Source: Oryzias latipes (Eukaryota; Chordata; Actinopteri; Beloniformes; Adrianichthyidae). Taken from it: a DNA stretch of 64,000 nt. The position numbers were made by a program, and so were the translations under genes. The notes under the pieces were generated by a model. The model was not told where the DNA came from, searched no databases, and saw only the letters and a program-made list of their open reading frames with translations. Of this stretch, positions 24,470 through 36,500 are shown one piece after another. How positions within the stretch are numbered: the stretch's first letter is position 1; the number at the start of each line of letters is the position of its first letter. Where the stretch lies: contig NC_019879.2 in the NCBI RefSeq assembly GCF_002234675.1, forward strand, positions 12,528,464 through 12,592,463, in the 5' to 3' direction.

Positions 24470-25516
24470 CCCTTGTGCCATCTTATGACCCCACCCTAAC
24501 ATTGATGTGTTCTCCCTACCATGACAAAGGTGGATAAAGGTGAAGAGGATTTCATGTAATGCATGGACACCAGTGAAGATCACAAATCATTGAAGAAAAA
24601 AGGTTTAGCGCACTGTCTAGTGGGTCTAGATCAGTGTTTTTCAACCTTTTCTGAGCCACGGCACACTTTAACCTTAAAAAAAATCCCGCGGCACACCAGC
24701 ATCCAAAAATTAAAAAAAAAAAGGAGAAACTCATAGTCTGTATTGATCTACAGCCCCTGCACAATCTCACATGCATTTTTGAGATAATTGTTGCAGAAAA
24801 AGCTGGAAACTGCAGCTGTTTTTTTCTAAAAGATGCAATAAAAGTTTAGTTAGAAGATTTAAAAACAGTTTGTGTGTTCGTTAGTTTCAAGACGTTTAAC
24901 AACAGATCTCCTTTTGCGCTGTCACTCTCACAACCCAATGCATCATGGGAAATGTAGTGCATAAAACAGCCGAAGATCGGTTTTCGGAGCTTCATTGTTT
25001 TGTTCACTTGTTCCACGGTCTGATACCGGATTCTGTGGAAAGCTACACCGCTAAAGACGAGCTTTAGCTGGTATTTCTGTTAGAACTGAGCGACTTTACG
25101 AGCTAAATCGGGACAAGGAAGTGAAGACTTTAAGCACTTCTGATTGGTCAGACCGATGACATGTGATTAACCCCCCCAACACAGTACTTTTCCAAAATAC
25201 AGCCGGAGCTGCAGCTGAATCGCGGTACGTCATTCTTATCAAAACGTCTTTAATAAAATAAAATAAACGCAAAGAAAAGGTATTTTACGATCTTTTATAT
25301 TCCTAACTCCTCAGTGCTTTATCAGGATGTTTGGATGAACAGAGAGCTAAAATCCTGGAGATGGGAAATGTTTTTAGATCAGTTAATGAGGGCAATTTCC
25401 CACGGCACACTTGGCCATCTCCCACGGCACACTAGTGTGCCGCGGCACACTGGTTGAAAAACACTGGTCTAGATGACCCAACTCCCAACGTTAAAGTGCC
25501 TAGGATAGCACAAGGG
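24470..25516. mobile_element. MITE family B copy split by a hAT element
   Basis: Left part 24470-24631 and right part 25467-25516 together form one family B unit (cccttgtgcc... to ...gatagcacaaggg). The hAT element at 24632-25466 sits between them. Confidence 0.8.
24632..25466. mobile_element. hAT element (cagtgtttttcaacc ends) with perfect 8-bp target duplication
   Basis: Inverted ends cagtgtttttcaacctttt and ggttgaaaaacactg. The target duplication gtctagat occurs at 24624-24631 and 25467-25474. The subterminal phrase ggcacac is repeated near both ends. No transposase frame; 835 bp non-autonomous copy. Confidence 0.9.
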
Positions 25517-26545
25517 TTATGCATGCTTTGCAACAGTATTTTTCAATCTTTTTTGAGCCAAGGCACACTTTATCCTTGACAAAAATCCTGTGGCACACCA
25601 GCATTCAAAAATTGAAAAAAAGGAGAAACTCTATAGTCTGTATTGATGGACAGTCCCTCCACAATGTCACATGCATTTTTGTGACAATTGTGGCATAAAA
25701 AGCTGGAATTTGCTGTTTTTTCTAAAAGATGAAATACAAGTTAAGTTAGTTTTCCGTGATCATTTTCAACTAAATTATTTGTAATTTTACCCTCGTAGTT
25801 GTTTTTCCCTTCAGTTTATTAACATGCGATTTTATGTAACCTCACAAAAAAACAAAAGTATTGTTTCTAAATAGTGATTTATTTATTTATTATATTTATT
25901 TCAATGTTAGTGCAAAGACAACTGCAATTTTTTGAACAATTGTATGATCGCAATATGTTTGATAACATTTACACAAAAAGACTAGCATTATATTTATGTT
26001 TTCTGTAGCTACACAAAAAGTAAACATGTTGACGTTTTATTAGTTTTTCTCTTGTCTTAATCAAAGCTGAAGTCTTTGAAAACTTTAACAAAAATGTTTT
26101 ATTTCTTTTTAGATGGTTAAATTGTTTCAATTTAGTTTAATTGTGTCTGTTGGCCACTTCACCTTAATCCTGTTTCTTAAATGTTGTTATTACTTCTTCT
26201 TAAGTTTAACATATAAAATAATCCAGACATTATCAGAAAAGTGTTTCAGTTAGAAAGATGACTTGGACCAAACTTTGGGATGTTTGGCTGTTAATAAACA
26301 CAAACCTTGAAGGAGAACTAAACTGTTGACCTCTGATTTCATCAAGATTTAAAAACTGTTTGATGTGTGTTTGTTGTAGTTTCAAGACGTTTAACAGGGA
26401 AGACTCATTGTACACTGAGACGCTGTCACTTTAACCCAATGCATCATGGGAGATGTAGTGCTAAAACAGTCGGAGATCGCTTTTCTGATCTTCATTGTTT
26501 TGTTCACATATTCCACGGTCTGATACCGGATTCTGTGGAAAGCTA

Positions 26546-29500
26546 GGTAACGCTTTCTTTTACAGTACAGTACTTACAGTGTACTTAAGTGGTATTTACA
26601 TGGTACTTATAGTGTAACTACTGGGTACTTTCAGGGTACTTACATGGTACTTTTTGTGGAATTTACTGGGTACTTACAGTGTGTTTACATGGTACTTTCT
26701 ATGGTACTTTACTGGGTACTTACATGGTACTTTTTGTGTCTACTCTGTACTTACATTGTACTTACTGTGTATTTATATGGTACTATTTGGTTCATACCTA
26801 TGTGGTACATACTGGGTATTTATAATATTCTTACTGGGTATTTACATGTTGTGCAAAGGTGTCTTTTATGGTACTTACCACATGTAAGAACAAGGTAAGT
26901 ACAAATAAAGTACCTTGACCTTTAGGTCTGCACTCGCTGCACGTTTCATGGTATTTACCATGAATTTACCACAGAAACTACCCCTTAAGTACAGTGAAAC
27001 TGTAACTGTAAAAGAAAGTCAGCCCTATTTCCACTCAACTACATGGTACTTTCCTTACTAAATACTGGGTATGTTCACTTGAATAGTACTTGGTACTTAC
27101 CTCTTAAGTACAGTGAAACTGTAACTGTAAAAGAAAGTCAGCCCTATTTCCACTCAACTACATGGTACTTTCATTACTAAATACCGGGTATGTTCACTTG
27201 AATAGTACTTGGTACTTACCCCTTAAGTACAATGAAACTGTACTGTAAAAGAAAGTCAGACCTATTTCCACTCTATTACATGGTACTTTCATTACTAAAT
27301 ACCGGGTATGTTCACTTGAATAGTACTTGGTACTTACCCCTTAAGTACAATGAAACTGTACTGTAAAAGAAAGTCAGACCTATTTCCACTCTATTACATG
27401 GTACTTTCAGTAGTAAATGCTGGGTATGTACACGTATTACCATCCCGTACAGTGTACATGAACACACTTGGTCTTCTGACCTCACCACATGAGACAATGC
27501 TAACCTGTTGGTAAGGGTAAAGTAACTACATTGTAAAAAAAAATATACTGGCCTGATTACTTCTTGTAACATGAGGCAAGTTTAAAGAGAAACAAGACAG
27601 CTGTGAAAACAACAATCTTTAATATGATACATGTCTGCAGCATACAAAGTGTCATCACAATGAAATAGGTTTTAAGTACAAAACAGTACAAAGGAGAATT
27701 CTAAAAAACACATTATTGGCCTGAGGGTCGTGCTTTTTGTCCAGTTTGGTAAAGGTGCAGGACTTCTTCAGGGTTTGTAACTGCAAGAAAATTCACAATA
27801 TGAGCTCAAGTGAACATAAAAAGCATAACGACTTTGATGAAATACAAAATAAATTTTACTTATTTAATCATTTCTGTAATGAGTTTGATAAATCTCTATG
27901 AATTTTTTTATCGCTTTGACTGTAATGCTTGAAATTAATCAAGTACTATCCTCATTTAAAAACATGATAATAAATTATTCAAAACTTAACTTTTTTTAAA
28001 TATTGTTCTAAAAATGAACTTTTTTAAATATATATTATATAATGTCAGGAAAATATGTAAAACAACAAGGCTAAATAATTAGTTTTAATACTAAAAACAC
28101 CCCGAGTGTGTGTTTTTGTTAAGTATGGCAGGGGAAGTAAAGTTGCAAATTCCCAGCGCACTTGAATGCAGCACAACTACCCCCAAAGTGAACGTGCAGA
28201 TTAATCCGGAGAACCTCGAGGCGCGCGCAACAGTTTGAATTTCTCTTCATCTGGCAGGTAAGCCAGTGGTTTTTTTTTTTTTAAATATTGGATAAATTAC
28301 ATGTAAATATTTAAACTGATCAAACTTTATAAAGAAGCTAACCTCGTGATTTCAAGCCGCTATCTCTGTGTTTGAAACGTGACGTAAGAGCCTGTCTACC
28401 TTGCTGCAATAATTTCAGTTATTTCATGTATACATTTTCAAAGTTTGTAATGAAAATCTACAAACATTTTTGTTACTTACCAGGAGAGAGGCACCTGTAA
28501 AACAAGCACGTAGCCTAAATGATAAAGTCTGTTGTTCTGTGGTCGTTTGACTGAGCGCACGTCTTTCTGGGAAAATCAAAGAAAGGCGTTTATTTAAAAT
28601 AATGATGACGTACTTCCGTCTTTTTACCGCTTTAGATCAGCTATGGTGAAGAAGACATCCCAGACGAATCCGTGAAGCCACAGGAGAGTAAGCTAAAGTA
28701 AGCTAAATCCTCCAAGTGGACATATTATTTACATTAATGAAGAGTTTAAATGCCGTTTCCCCATTTTCTTTTCTTTCGCCGTTTTTATTTTATTTTTATT
28801 TATTTATTTATTTTCAAATATGATAGAGACAACAATACCACCCAACAGTGAATGTAAATGTTTGAAAATTAAAACATATTTTTGTGAATAACTGTGTTGA
28901 ATTTGAAATTGCCTATTTATTTATTTTTTCCTTTTCTTTTACACTGCAATGTTTTTCATGCTAATGCAAATTGTAGGTGCGAATAATATTTATAAAGAAT
29001 AAATACACACAGCAATTGCCAATTAAAACATTGCTTTTGTCATTCTTTGTCTAAACAAATTTGATTTTTTATGGCAATTTTGATTTTTTTTCTTTGATTT
29101 CTTTTTTGTTGTTCTTGTTTATGTAACTAAAATATAAAGTTGTGAATAATTTATTGTCATGTTCATAAATGAGGATAATTGATTAATTTCAAGCATTACA
29201 GTCAAAGCTATAAAGAATTCACAGAAATTTATCAAACTCATTACAGAAATGATTAAATAAGTACAATTTATTTTGTATTTTATCAAAGTCGTTATGCTTT
29301 TTATGTTCACTTGAGCTCATATTGTGAATTTTCTTGCAGTTACAAACCCTGAAGAAGTCCTGCACCGTTACCAAACTCTGCTGAAAGAATTTTGATGGAC
29401 AAAAAGCACGACCCTCAGGCCAATAATGTGTTTTTTAGAATTCTCCTTTGTACTGTTTTGTACTTAAAACATATTTCATTGTGATGACACTTTGTATGCT

Positions 29501-30345
29501 GCAGACATGTATCATATTAAAGATTGTTGTTTTCACAGCTGTCTTGTTTCTCTTTAAACTTGCCTCATGTTACAAGAAGTAATCAGGCCAGAATATGTTT
29601 TTACAATGTAGTTACTTTACCCTTACCAACAGGTTAGCATTGTCTCATGTGGTGAGGACAGAAGACCAAGTGTGTTCATGTACACTGTACGGGATGGTAA
29701 TACGTGTACATACCCAGCATTTACTACTGAAAGTACCATGTAATAGAGTGGAAATAGGGCTGACTTTCTTTTACAGTTACAGTTTCAGTGTACTTAAGGG
29801 GTAAGTACCAAGTACTATTCAAGTGAACATACCCAGTATTTAGTAATGAAAGTACCATGTAGTTGAGTGGAAATAGGGCTGACTTTCTTTTACAGTTACA
29901 GTTTCACTGTACTTAAGGGGTAGTTTCTGTGGTAAATTCATGGTAAATACCATGAAACGTGCAGCGAGTGCAGACCTAAAGGTCAAGGTACTTTATTTGT
30001 ACTTACCTTGTTCTTACATGTGGTAAGTACCATAAAAGACACCTTTGCACAACATGTAAATACCCAGTAAGAATATTATAAATACCCAGTATGTACCACA
30101 TAGGTATGAACCAAATAGTACCATATAAATACACAGTAAGTACAGAGTAGACACAAAAAGTACCATGTAAGTACCCAGTAAAGTCCCATAGAAAGTACCA
30201 TGTAAACACACTGTAAGTACCCAGTAAATTCCATAAAAAAGTACCATGTAAGTACCCTGAAAGTACCCAGTAGTTACACTATAAGTACCATGTAAATACC
30301 ACTTAAGTACACTGTAAGTACTTTACTGTAAAAGAAAGCGTTACC
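26546..30345. mobile_element. Long-TIR (foldback-like) DNA element, 3.8 kb, 8-bp target duplication
   Basis: Ends ggtaacgctttcttttacagta and its exact inverse. Target duplication gaaagcta at 26538-26545 and 30346-30353. Left arm about 26546-27985 and right arm about 29135-30345 are inverted copies. Outer parts consist of short diverged repeats around ggtacttacagtgtacttacatgg. Inner parts contain a repeat of about 117 bp, four copies on the left (near 27011, 27130, 27246, 27364) and two on the right (near 29751, 29870). The core (27986-29134) has a GC-rich patch at 28140-28260. No transposase is seen. The 8-bp duplication fits hAT, Mutator-like or Zisupton types; not resolved. Confidence 0.88.
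28124..29395 (+). other. Possible short spliced gene carried in the long-TIR element core
   Basis: Three pieces suggest a transcript. An ATG near 28124 opens a 37-codon frame (MAGEVKLQIPSALECS...) that stops before a strong donor (cag|gtaagc, 28258). A piece at 28641-28687 (acceptor gatcag, donor ga|gtaagc) encodes YGEEDIPDES. A piece at 29340-29395 (acceptor ttcttgcag) encodes NPEEVLHRYQTLLKEF then TGA. The last two pieces join in phase. attaaa at about 29516 could serve as a polyadenylation signal. The mirror copy in the left arm (27720-27780) lacks about 20 bases of the last exon. Function unknown; it may be captured host exons or chance. Confidence 0.3.
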
Positions 30346-30757
30346 GAAAGCTATACAACTAAAGACGAGCTTTAGCTGTTATTTTTGTTGGAACTGAAAT
30401 ACTTTAAGAGCTAAATCAGAGCAAGGAAGTGAAGACTTTAGCCACTTCTAATTTGTCAGACTGATGATGTATGATTAAGCCTCCAAGAATGATTGGTGGA
30501 GACAGTTAAAGGGACTTTTCCGAAAACGGCTAAAGCTGCAGCTAAATCGCAGTACCGTCATTCTTATCAAAATGTCTTTAATAAAATCAAATAAACACAA
30601 AGAAAAAAGTAATTTAGGATCTTTCATATTCCTAACTACTCAGTGTTTTATCAGGGGCTGTTTGGATGAACACAGAGCTGATATCCTGGAGATGGGAAAA
30701 GTTTTTAGATCAGTGAAAATTGGTGATTTCCCATGGCACACTGGTTGAAAAACACTG

Positions 30758-31884
30758 ATTTACAACAATTAGTAAATATGGTTGTGTGTAGCTGCTTGGC
30801 GCAAGGCTTTTAATTAACAGATTTTGTTATTTTATCGTACAAAGAAAATAGGTTTTTGCTGAACTTTAGTGAGGTAAAATGTGCTGCACATAAGGGAAGT
30901 TTCCCCTTACCTAACAGCAGAAGCCTTTCAGAGGATTTTTTTCTTTTTACTGGAACTCCATATGTGGTGCCATAATGAAGGAAAAAAAATACACAACTTG
31001 GAAAACTGAGATATTGTAATGAGGTATTGCAAAACAGAAACCTCATCTCAACCCCGCCTAGTGAAACCCCTGGGTGAAAGTGAAATTCAGGACCAAATGC
31101 ACAACAGAATGAGACTGAAATCACATCAGCATTCAGTTTAATATTAAAGTGAGATAACAGGTGTAATCTGTTATGGTCTACTCAGCAAGTTCAATGTGTC
31201 AGTGAAACACATACTGGTATTTTTTTAGGTTTGAATGACAAGAAAGGGAGATGCAATGAATAAAAACAGAAAGTTGTGTGTCAAAATAGCACACCTAAAT
31301 GTCTTTACCCAGAGAACAAAAACATGAAGAGTGGGAGAAACAAAAAAAGTTTTACCTTTAGCTCATTTTAGCAACTTTTATTTTGATTAAAAACACAGTT
31401 AACAATAAAAAAAAAGCTTGAAACTTTATTATGATCACTAAAATTCACCTGTACCAAGTAGTAGTGAATGCAACTGTGTGTACAACGTGAAAGACTAAAA
31501 TTTTGAAAAGTAAACAGTTAAATGTAACCTTTAGTATCAGCATCATAGTTTATGCACCGATCTGTAAATTTGAAAATCTTGACAGAACTGCAGAAGGTAG
31601 TTCTACCCTTAAAAGTAGTACACTTGAAATCTATTTTTTAAGTCTAACTACACATTTGGACCATTTATGTGTAGCATATCAACCTATTAATTATTTAGAC
31701 TAAATTGGAACATTTTAAATTTACAATTAGTAAATAAAAAGTAAATTTCAAGTTTACTGACTCACTTTTAGTAGCCCATAGGCCAAGTACACTAAGTATA
31801 GTTGGACGCACTCTAATTAAAATTTTATTTTTGGTGTTTTTAATATGTTATTACAATATTCTTCTCACAATGGAGGACATATAG
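30758..31884. other. Intergenic, nothing recognised
   Basis: AT-rich, no exon or repeat family identified by eye. Confidence 0.35.
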
Positions 31885-32342
31885 AAAGAAAATAAGGATT
31901 AAAAATGCATTTCTGAGTATTTCTTTATTCAAATCGTTGTGAATCAGGAGCAGACAAAAAATGTAGTTTAAAAAAGATTGTCATTGTGTTATGCAGAAAA
32001 TATGCCGGTAGGATCACAAGCTTTCTGTTCTCCTCCATTCTGATGCATCCACCTGCAGAAAAATAGATCCATTTACGCCTTTGTTTTCCTCGTCAAAAGT
32101 GTACGCCCGGACTGCTTTAATATCACTCGCAATTTTTGTTGCACCGCTAATGTTAGGTTGAATTGTGAGGGGCTGTAAGCTAAGCTTACTCTCTGCCAAC
32201 AGTCCCACCCAAAACAGAGGTGAATTTTTAATGAATACCTGCTGCTCTGCAAAAACTATGTCCTAGAAAATGACTGTTTTTTTTAAACATTTTGCCTAAA
32301 AAGGGCATAATCATAATTAAAAGACCACTGGAAACACTGACT
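31885..32342. mobile_element. MITE family A copy
   Basis: Shares ttctgagtatttctttattcaaat, cctccattctgatgcatcc and cgcctttgttttcctcgtc with the other copies. Ends in agaccactggaaac, where a family B MITE begins. Confidence 0.65.
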
Positions 32343-32346
32343 TTGA

Positions 32347-32541
32347 CCCTTGTGCTATCCTAGGCACTTTAACATTGGGAGTTGGGTCATCCAGACCCAC
32401 TAGACAGTGTGTTAAACCTTTTTTCTTCAATGATTTGTGATCTTCACTGGTGTCCATGGATTACATGAAATCTTTCCACCTTTGACATGGTAGGGAGAAC
32501 ACGTCAATGTAAGGGTGGGGTCATCTAAGATAGCACAAGGG
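32347..32541. mobile_element. MITE family B, complete 195-bp copy
   Basis: Ends cccttgtgctatcc and tagcacaaggg; flanked by TTGA (32343-32346) and TTAA (32542-32545). Non-coding. Confidence 0.8.
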
Positions 32542-33543
32542 TTAAATAGACTCCTTTTTGCGAAAGATCACCAATTTTCTCATTGTGTTTAGAGATGTCG
32601 CCACCTGTTGGGCCATAGAGAGAATGCCGATTCCATCAAACTATTGATCATTTGTCAAACAGCACAAACCGAGCTTGGCACACGAGTCTGCGCTCAAACA
32701 CAGGGGATGATCGTGATCCGTGGCCGTACAAAGGTGATTCCAATGTCCGTGATTACTGTTTGCAAAAAAAAAGCACAGCAAGGATGAAAACCTGTCTTTG
32801 TGAATTCATTTTAATCACTTATAACACAATGCATAAGATGAATTATTCGGAACTACTTTAAACTTTTTTTTTTAACTTGTTGGTAAAGTATTAGGCTACC
32901 CAGGACAACAAAAACAGAGGGGGAACCCAGAAAACAGCCACAGTTTCTGCAGTCATTTACGATTTAAAAAAAGAAAAAAAAAAGAAAGATTTGTTTCATT
33001 GAAAGCTCAGTCATGTTGGTAAAATATTCTTTTGCATAAAAAACACTTTGAAATTTCGAAGTAATAACAGAAGGATGAAAAATATTCTGCAATTTTTGGT
33101 AAAGTTTCATTTGTTTGTAGTAGAGGAACGTTTTATGTTCATGTCTAAGCAAAAATGTCCTTACAGTCGCATTAATGACATCAAGAATGATTGCAAACAC
33201 AAACCACAAAAAAGAGGCAGTGCAGAAAAAAAAAACTAACACTTCCTCCCCATCAACTTTTTGGCTTTGCGTCCACGCAGTCAGCATGGTGCTCAAAGTG
33301 TATTTACAAACAAATATCAACACACAAAAAAAATACACTACATGTTTGTGCAAAGAAAAAGGATGGCAAAAATTGGATTACAACAGTTTGATACGTAAGG
33401 AGATGAACTACATTCAGCTACAATAGCCTGCGATAGTGCAATATCTACACAAACACACTTTAATCCACTCACTTGGACACACACACCTTCACATACACAC
33501 ACATACAATCACACACACACACCTTCATGCACACAATCAGGTC

Positions 33544-36500
33544 TTAGGGGCGACTCCGGCGTACAGCTGATCGGGATTTTCCCTGCAGGTTCTGATCCCA
33601 TCTCTGAAAGACATGGTGACAGTTTCTGTTAACACACACAAGAAACAGCACCACCAGCTGGTGACAAATATATAGTTCTGGTCCAGGGGCGGAGCTACAT
33701 TTTATGTTGGGAGGTGGGCTGAAGACTTTGAAAAGGGTGGCAAATTAGAACAGCAGTGGACAGCCATTTCAAATAAAAGGATCAAATTTAGGGAGCTCAG
33801 GATTTGAATTAAAAATATTGATGTTATTTTTGCATTGCCTAAAGAAGCTTGTATTGATGATTTCTTGTTTGTCAATAATGACACAAATATTGGCTCATAA
33901 ATCGGGGAACATTTATGCTCCACCTCTGTCCCAATGGCATTAAAGTATCGGTACTGAGAAGCTCCATTGTCTGCCTAACTAAAGAGGCTTTGAGAACGCC
34001 ATAACTTCAAAAACAAAAGAAAACCGTCCTTTTTTTTACAGAGACACTGTGCTTTTATTTCAGTGTTTATGCATGAGGATTATTCCATACACACCTTTAC
34101 CTTCCTGCCCATTTTATCCTTCCACTTTTGAGCTATGGAGCTTTCAATCAGAAGCAACCTGCAACCAACAAAAACAAACCACAAATACATTTCTAACTCA
34201 AAACACATTTAGACCCATGGCAGAAAAAAGATAAAATTGTTGTTTTTAGTGGTACATTTTTACTATACAGCGGGGCAAATGGAGAGTTTATTTGTACAAT
34301 GGTGCAGAAAATAAGTATCTATTACAAGAGTTGTCTAAGGATACCAGGGTCATAATTGTACACCTGGACAAGACCAGAATGAACCAATCTACAATTACCA
34401 GGCAGCTTGATAAAAAGAAATCAACTATTAGAAAATAGTTTCTAGAACTATCAAATAGTTGCTTCTACGTGGCTCCTTCATATCAAGAGGAGCCAGTTGA
34501 GGTGGCTGGGGCATTTTGGTCCTGATGCCTCTTGGACACCTTCCTGGGGAGGTGTTCCGGGCATGTAGACCCAGGACATGCTAGTGAGACTCCTCACGGT
34601 CCCCTCCAGAGGAGTGGGAGGAAGTGGCCGGGGAGAGAGAAGTCCTGGATGAAGAAGATGAATACATTGACAATCTCTCTCCACCTGGAGATAAACGCAA
34701 GATCTTACCTAGTGGGGTACAAATGATCTTAAGAAAGGTGAATAAACAGCCCATACAGGGGAACTGGTCAATGACTTGGGACCAGAGCTGGGATCCCAGA
34801 AAAAAAAGGTTACTGTAGTAACATGAAGTGTTACTATTCTGCAGTGTTGTTATCCTGCAGTGCTCCAAAGGCCCACCTGCTTATGCCTGCACATGCTCAG
34901 ACCCATTTACAGTTCTTCAGAGACCATCTGGATGATCCAGAGGAGGATTGGGAGAATGCCTTGTGAAACTAAAATAAAACTGGTATAAACACTGCTCGCC
35001 GTGTTAAGGAGACAAAATGCTGAATTACGTCCCAAGAACACAACACTTACTGTGAAGCATGGGGGGTGGTAAAAATCATAGTTTTTGCCCGTGTCTTCTG
35101 CAAGGGGGGCAGGATGACTGATCTGTATGGTGAGATTTTGGACAAAAACCTCCTTCCATAAGTGTTGAGGATGAAACGGGCCATTCAAGCTAAATAAATC
35201 TGTGAAAGGAGTTGAAAGTCTGAAAATACTTATTTTCTGTTCCATTATACAAATAAATTCTTTAAAAAAAAATCAACCAGTTAGATTTCTTGGATTTTTT
35301 TCTACAGCTCCAATGTCCATACCTTCTGAAGATTTTGTGAAATTAAACCTATCTGGCCGTGGTTCCATCTGTAAAGTGCTAAGTCATATTTAATACAGAC
35401 ATAAATAATAAAATATGTTGAACCAGTGCTGTAATGTAGAAGAATGCAAAATGCCCCCCACCTGGACCTCTCCTCATCCTCATAACCCATAATGACGTAT
35501 TCCTCTCCAAGTACCAGAGGAGGACACAAGCAGGAGGATGAATAGTAGAGAGTCTGCGCCTCCTTGGGAATGTTAACCAGGGAAGATTTAAGCACCTCCT
35601 TCACCTCAACCACCGCTGTGGGCTCCAGGCCTCGATTTCTCACCTCCCTGACCCTCGCGCGGATCACTGGAGGTCCACACATGCAGATAAAAAACATTAG
35701 ACTGTTATAAAATCAGTCAATTTAACTCATAACATCTGACACAGGAAATTCAGAAGGAAAAAGCAACAGAAGTTGGTTAGACTCATTTTAAGAGAGAAGC
35801 TGGTTTTACTGGCTTCAAGAAAGTGAGGACGACAGCAGAAGACCAACATCTTATCAGATACGATCACAGAACATATAACCAAGCAGGCCCCTAAAGTGAA
35901 ACTAGTGGTGATAGTGAGAGGGCACCGTCTTCTTCATGTAAGCATATTCTTGTGAATGTAAAACTTCAGAGCCTGAGTTAGGCCTTAGTCACATGCACCT
36001 GTATGGGGTTTGACCTGTGCAGGTGTTATGATTTTTTTGGGCTGTTAGGGTCAGTGGAGGGTCATCTTAAACATCTTAAAAGGAGTGCTGGTGTGTCTTG
36101 CAGTTCCCTTGTGGCTCATGGAGCCACCTTAAGAAACTTCAGGAAAACGGTATGTACCATTGTCGAGTGTGTGGTAAATGTACTGTGAAGTATTTGTAAG
36201 GATGATACTGTGCCCTCGCGCCGCACTCCAGTGCTTGGTGAGGTGCGTGTGCAAATGCTGCATGCATGGGGTGTGCAGGTGATAGTGCTTATAAGACGTC
36301 CGTAGTATACCACACAAACTACAAACTAATGACCTAAATTCCTAATTTCTAACAGTCAGTCTGCAGCACAAAGCATGCAATGAGCACGCAAAGGAGCGTG
36401 CACTTGAACAGCAGTAAAGGGCCCCTTGTGCAGTGAGTAGGATTGGGGTGGGCGTAAAAATCTAAACAAAATCTGTATGACATGCCTGGGTTTCACCCCT

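Larger units (their letters stand above)
25534..30757. mobile_element. Second, older copy of the same hAT family, split by the 3.8 kb long-TIR element
   Basis: Left part 25534-26545 starts cagtatttttcaatc and matches the first copy through tccacggtctgataccggattctgtgg. The right part resumes at about 30346 (ctaaagacgagctttagctg) and ends ctggttgaaaaacactg at 30757. Flanks ctttgcaa and atttacaa agree at 6 of 8 positions, as expected of an older insertion. Confidence 0.85.

Noticed and set aside
26644..26898. Open frames mirrored at 26644-26898 and 30003-30247
   Set aside because: They come from the short ggtacttacatgg subrepeats of the long-TIR element; no protein family is visible and they occur in both arms.
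27011..27405. CRISPR-like spaced repeats
   Set aside because: The units are contiguous 117-bp tandem repeats within a transposon arm in a vertebrate genome, without unique spacers.
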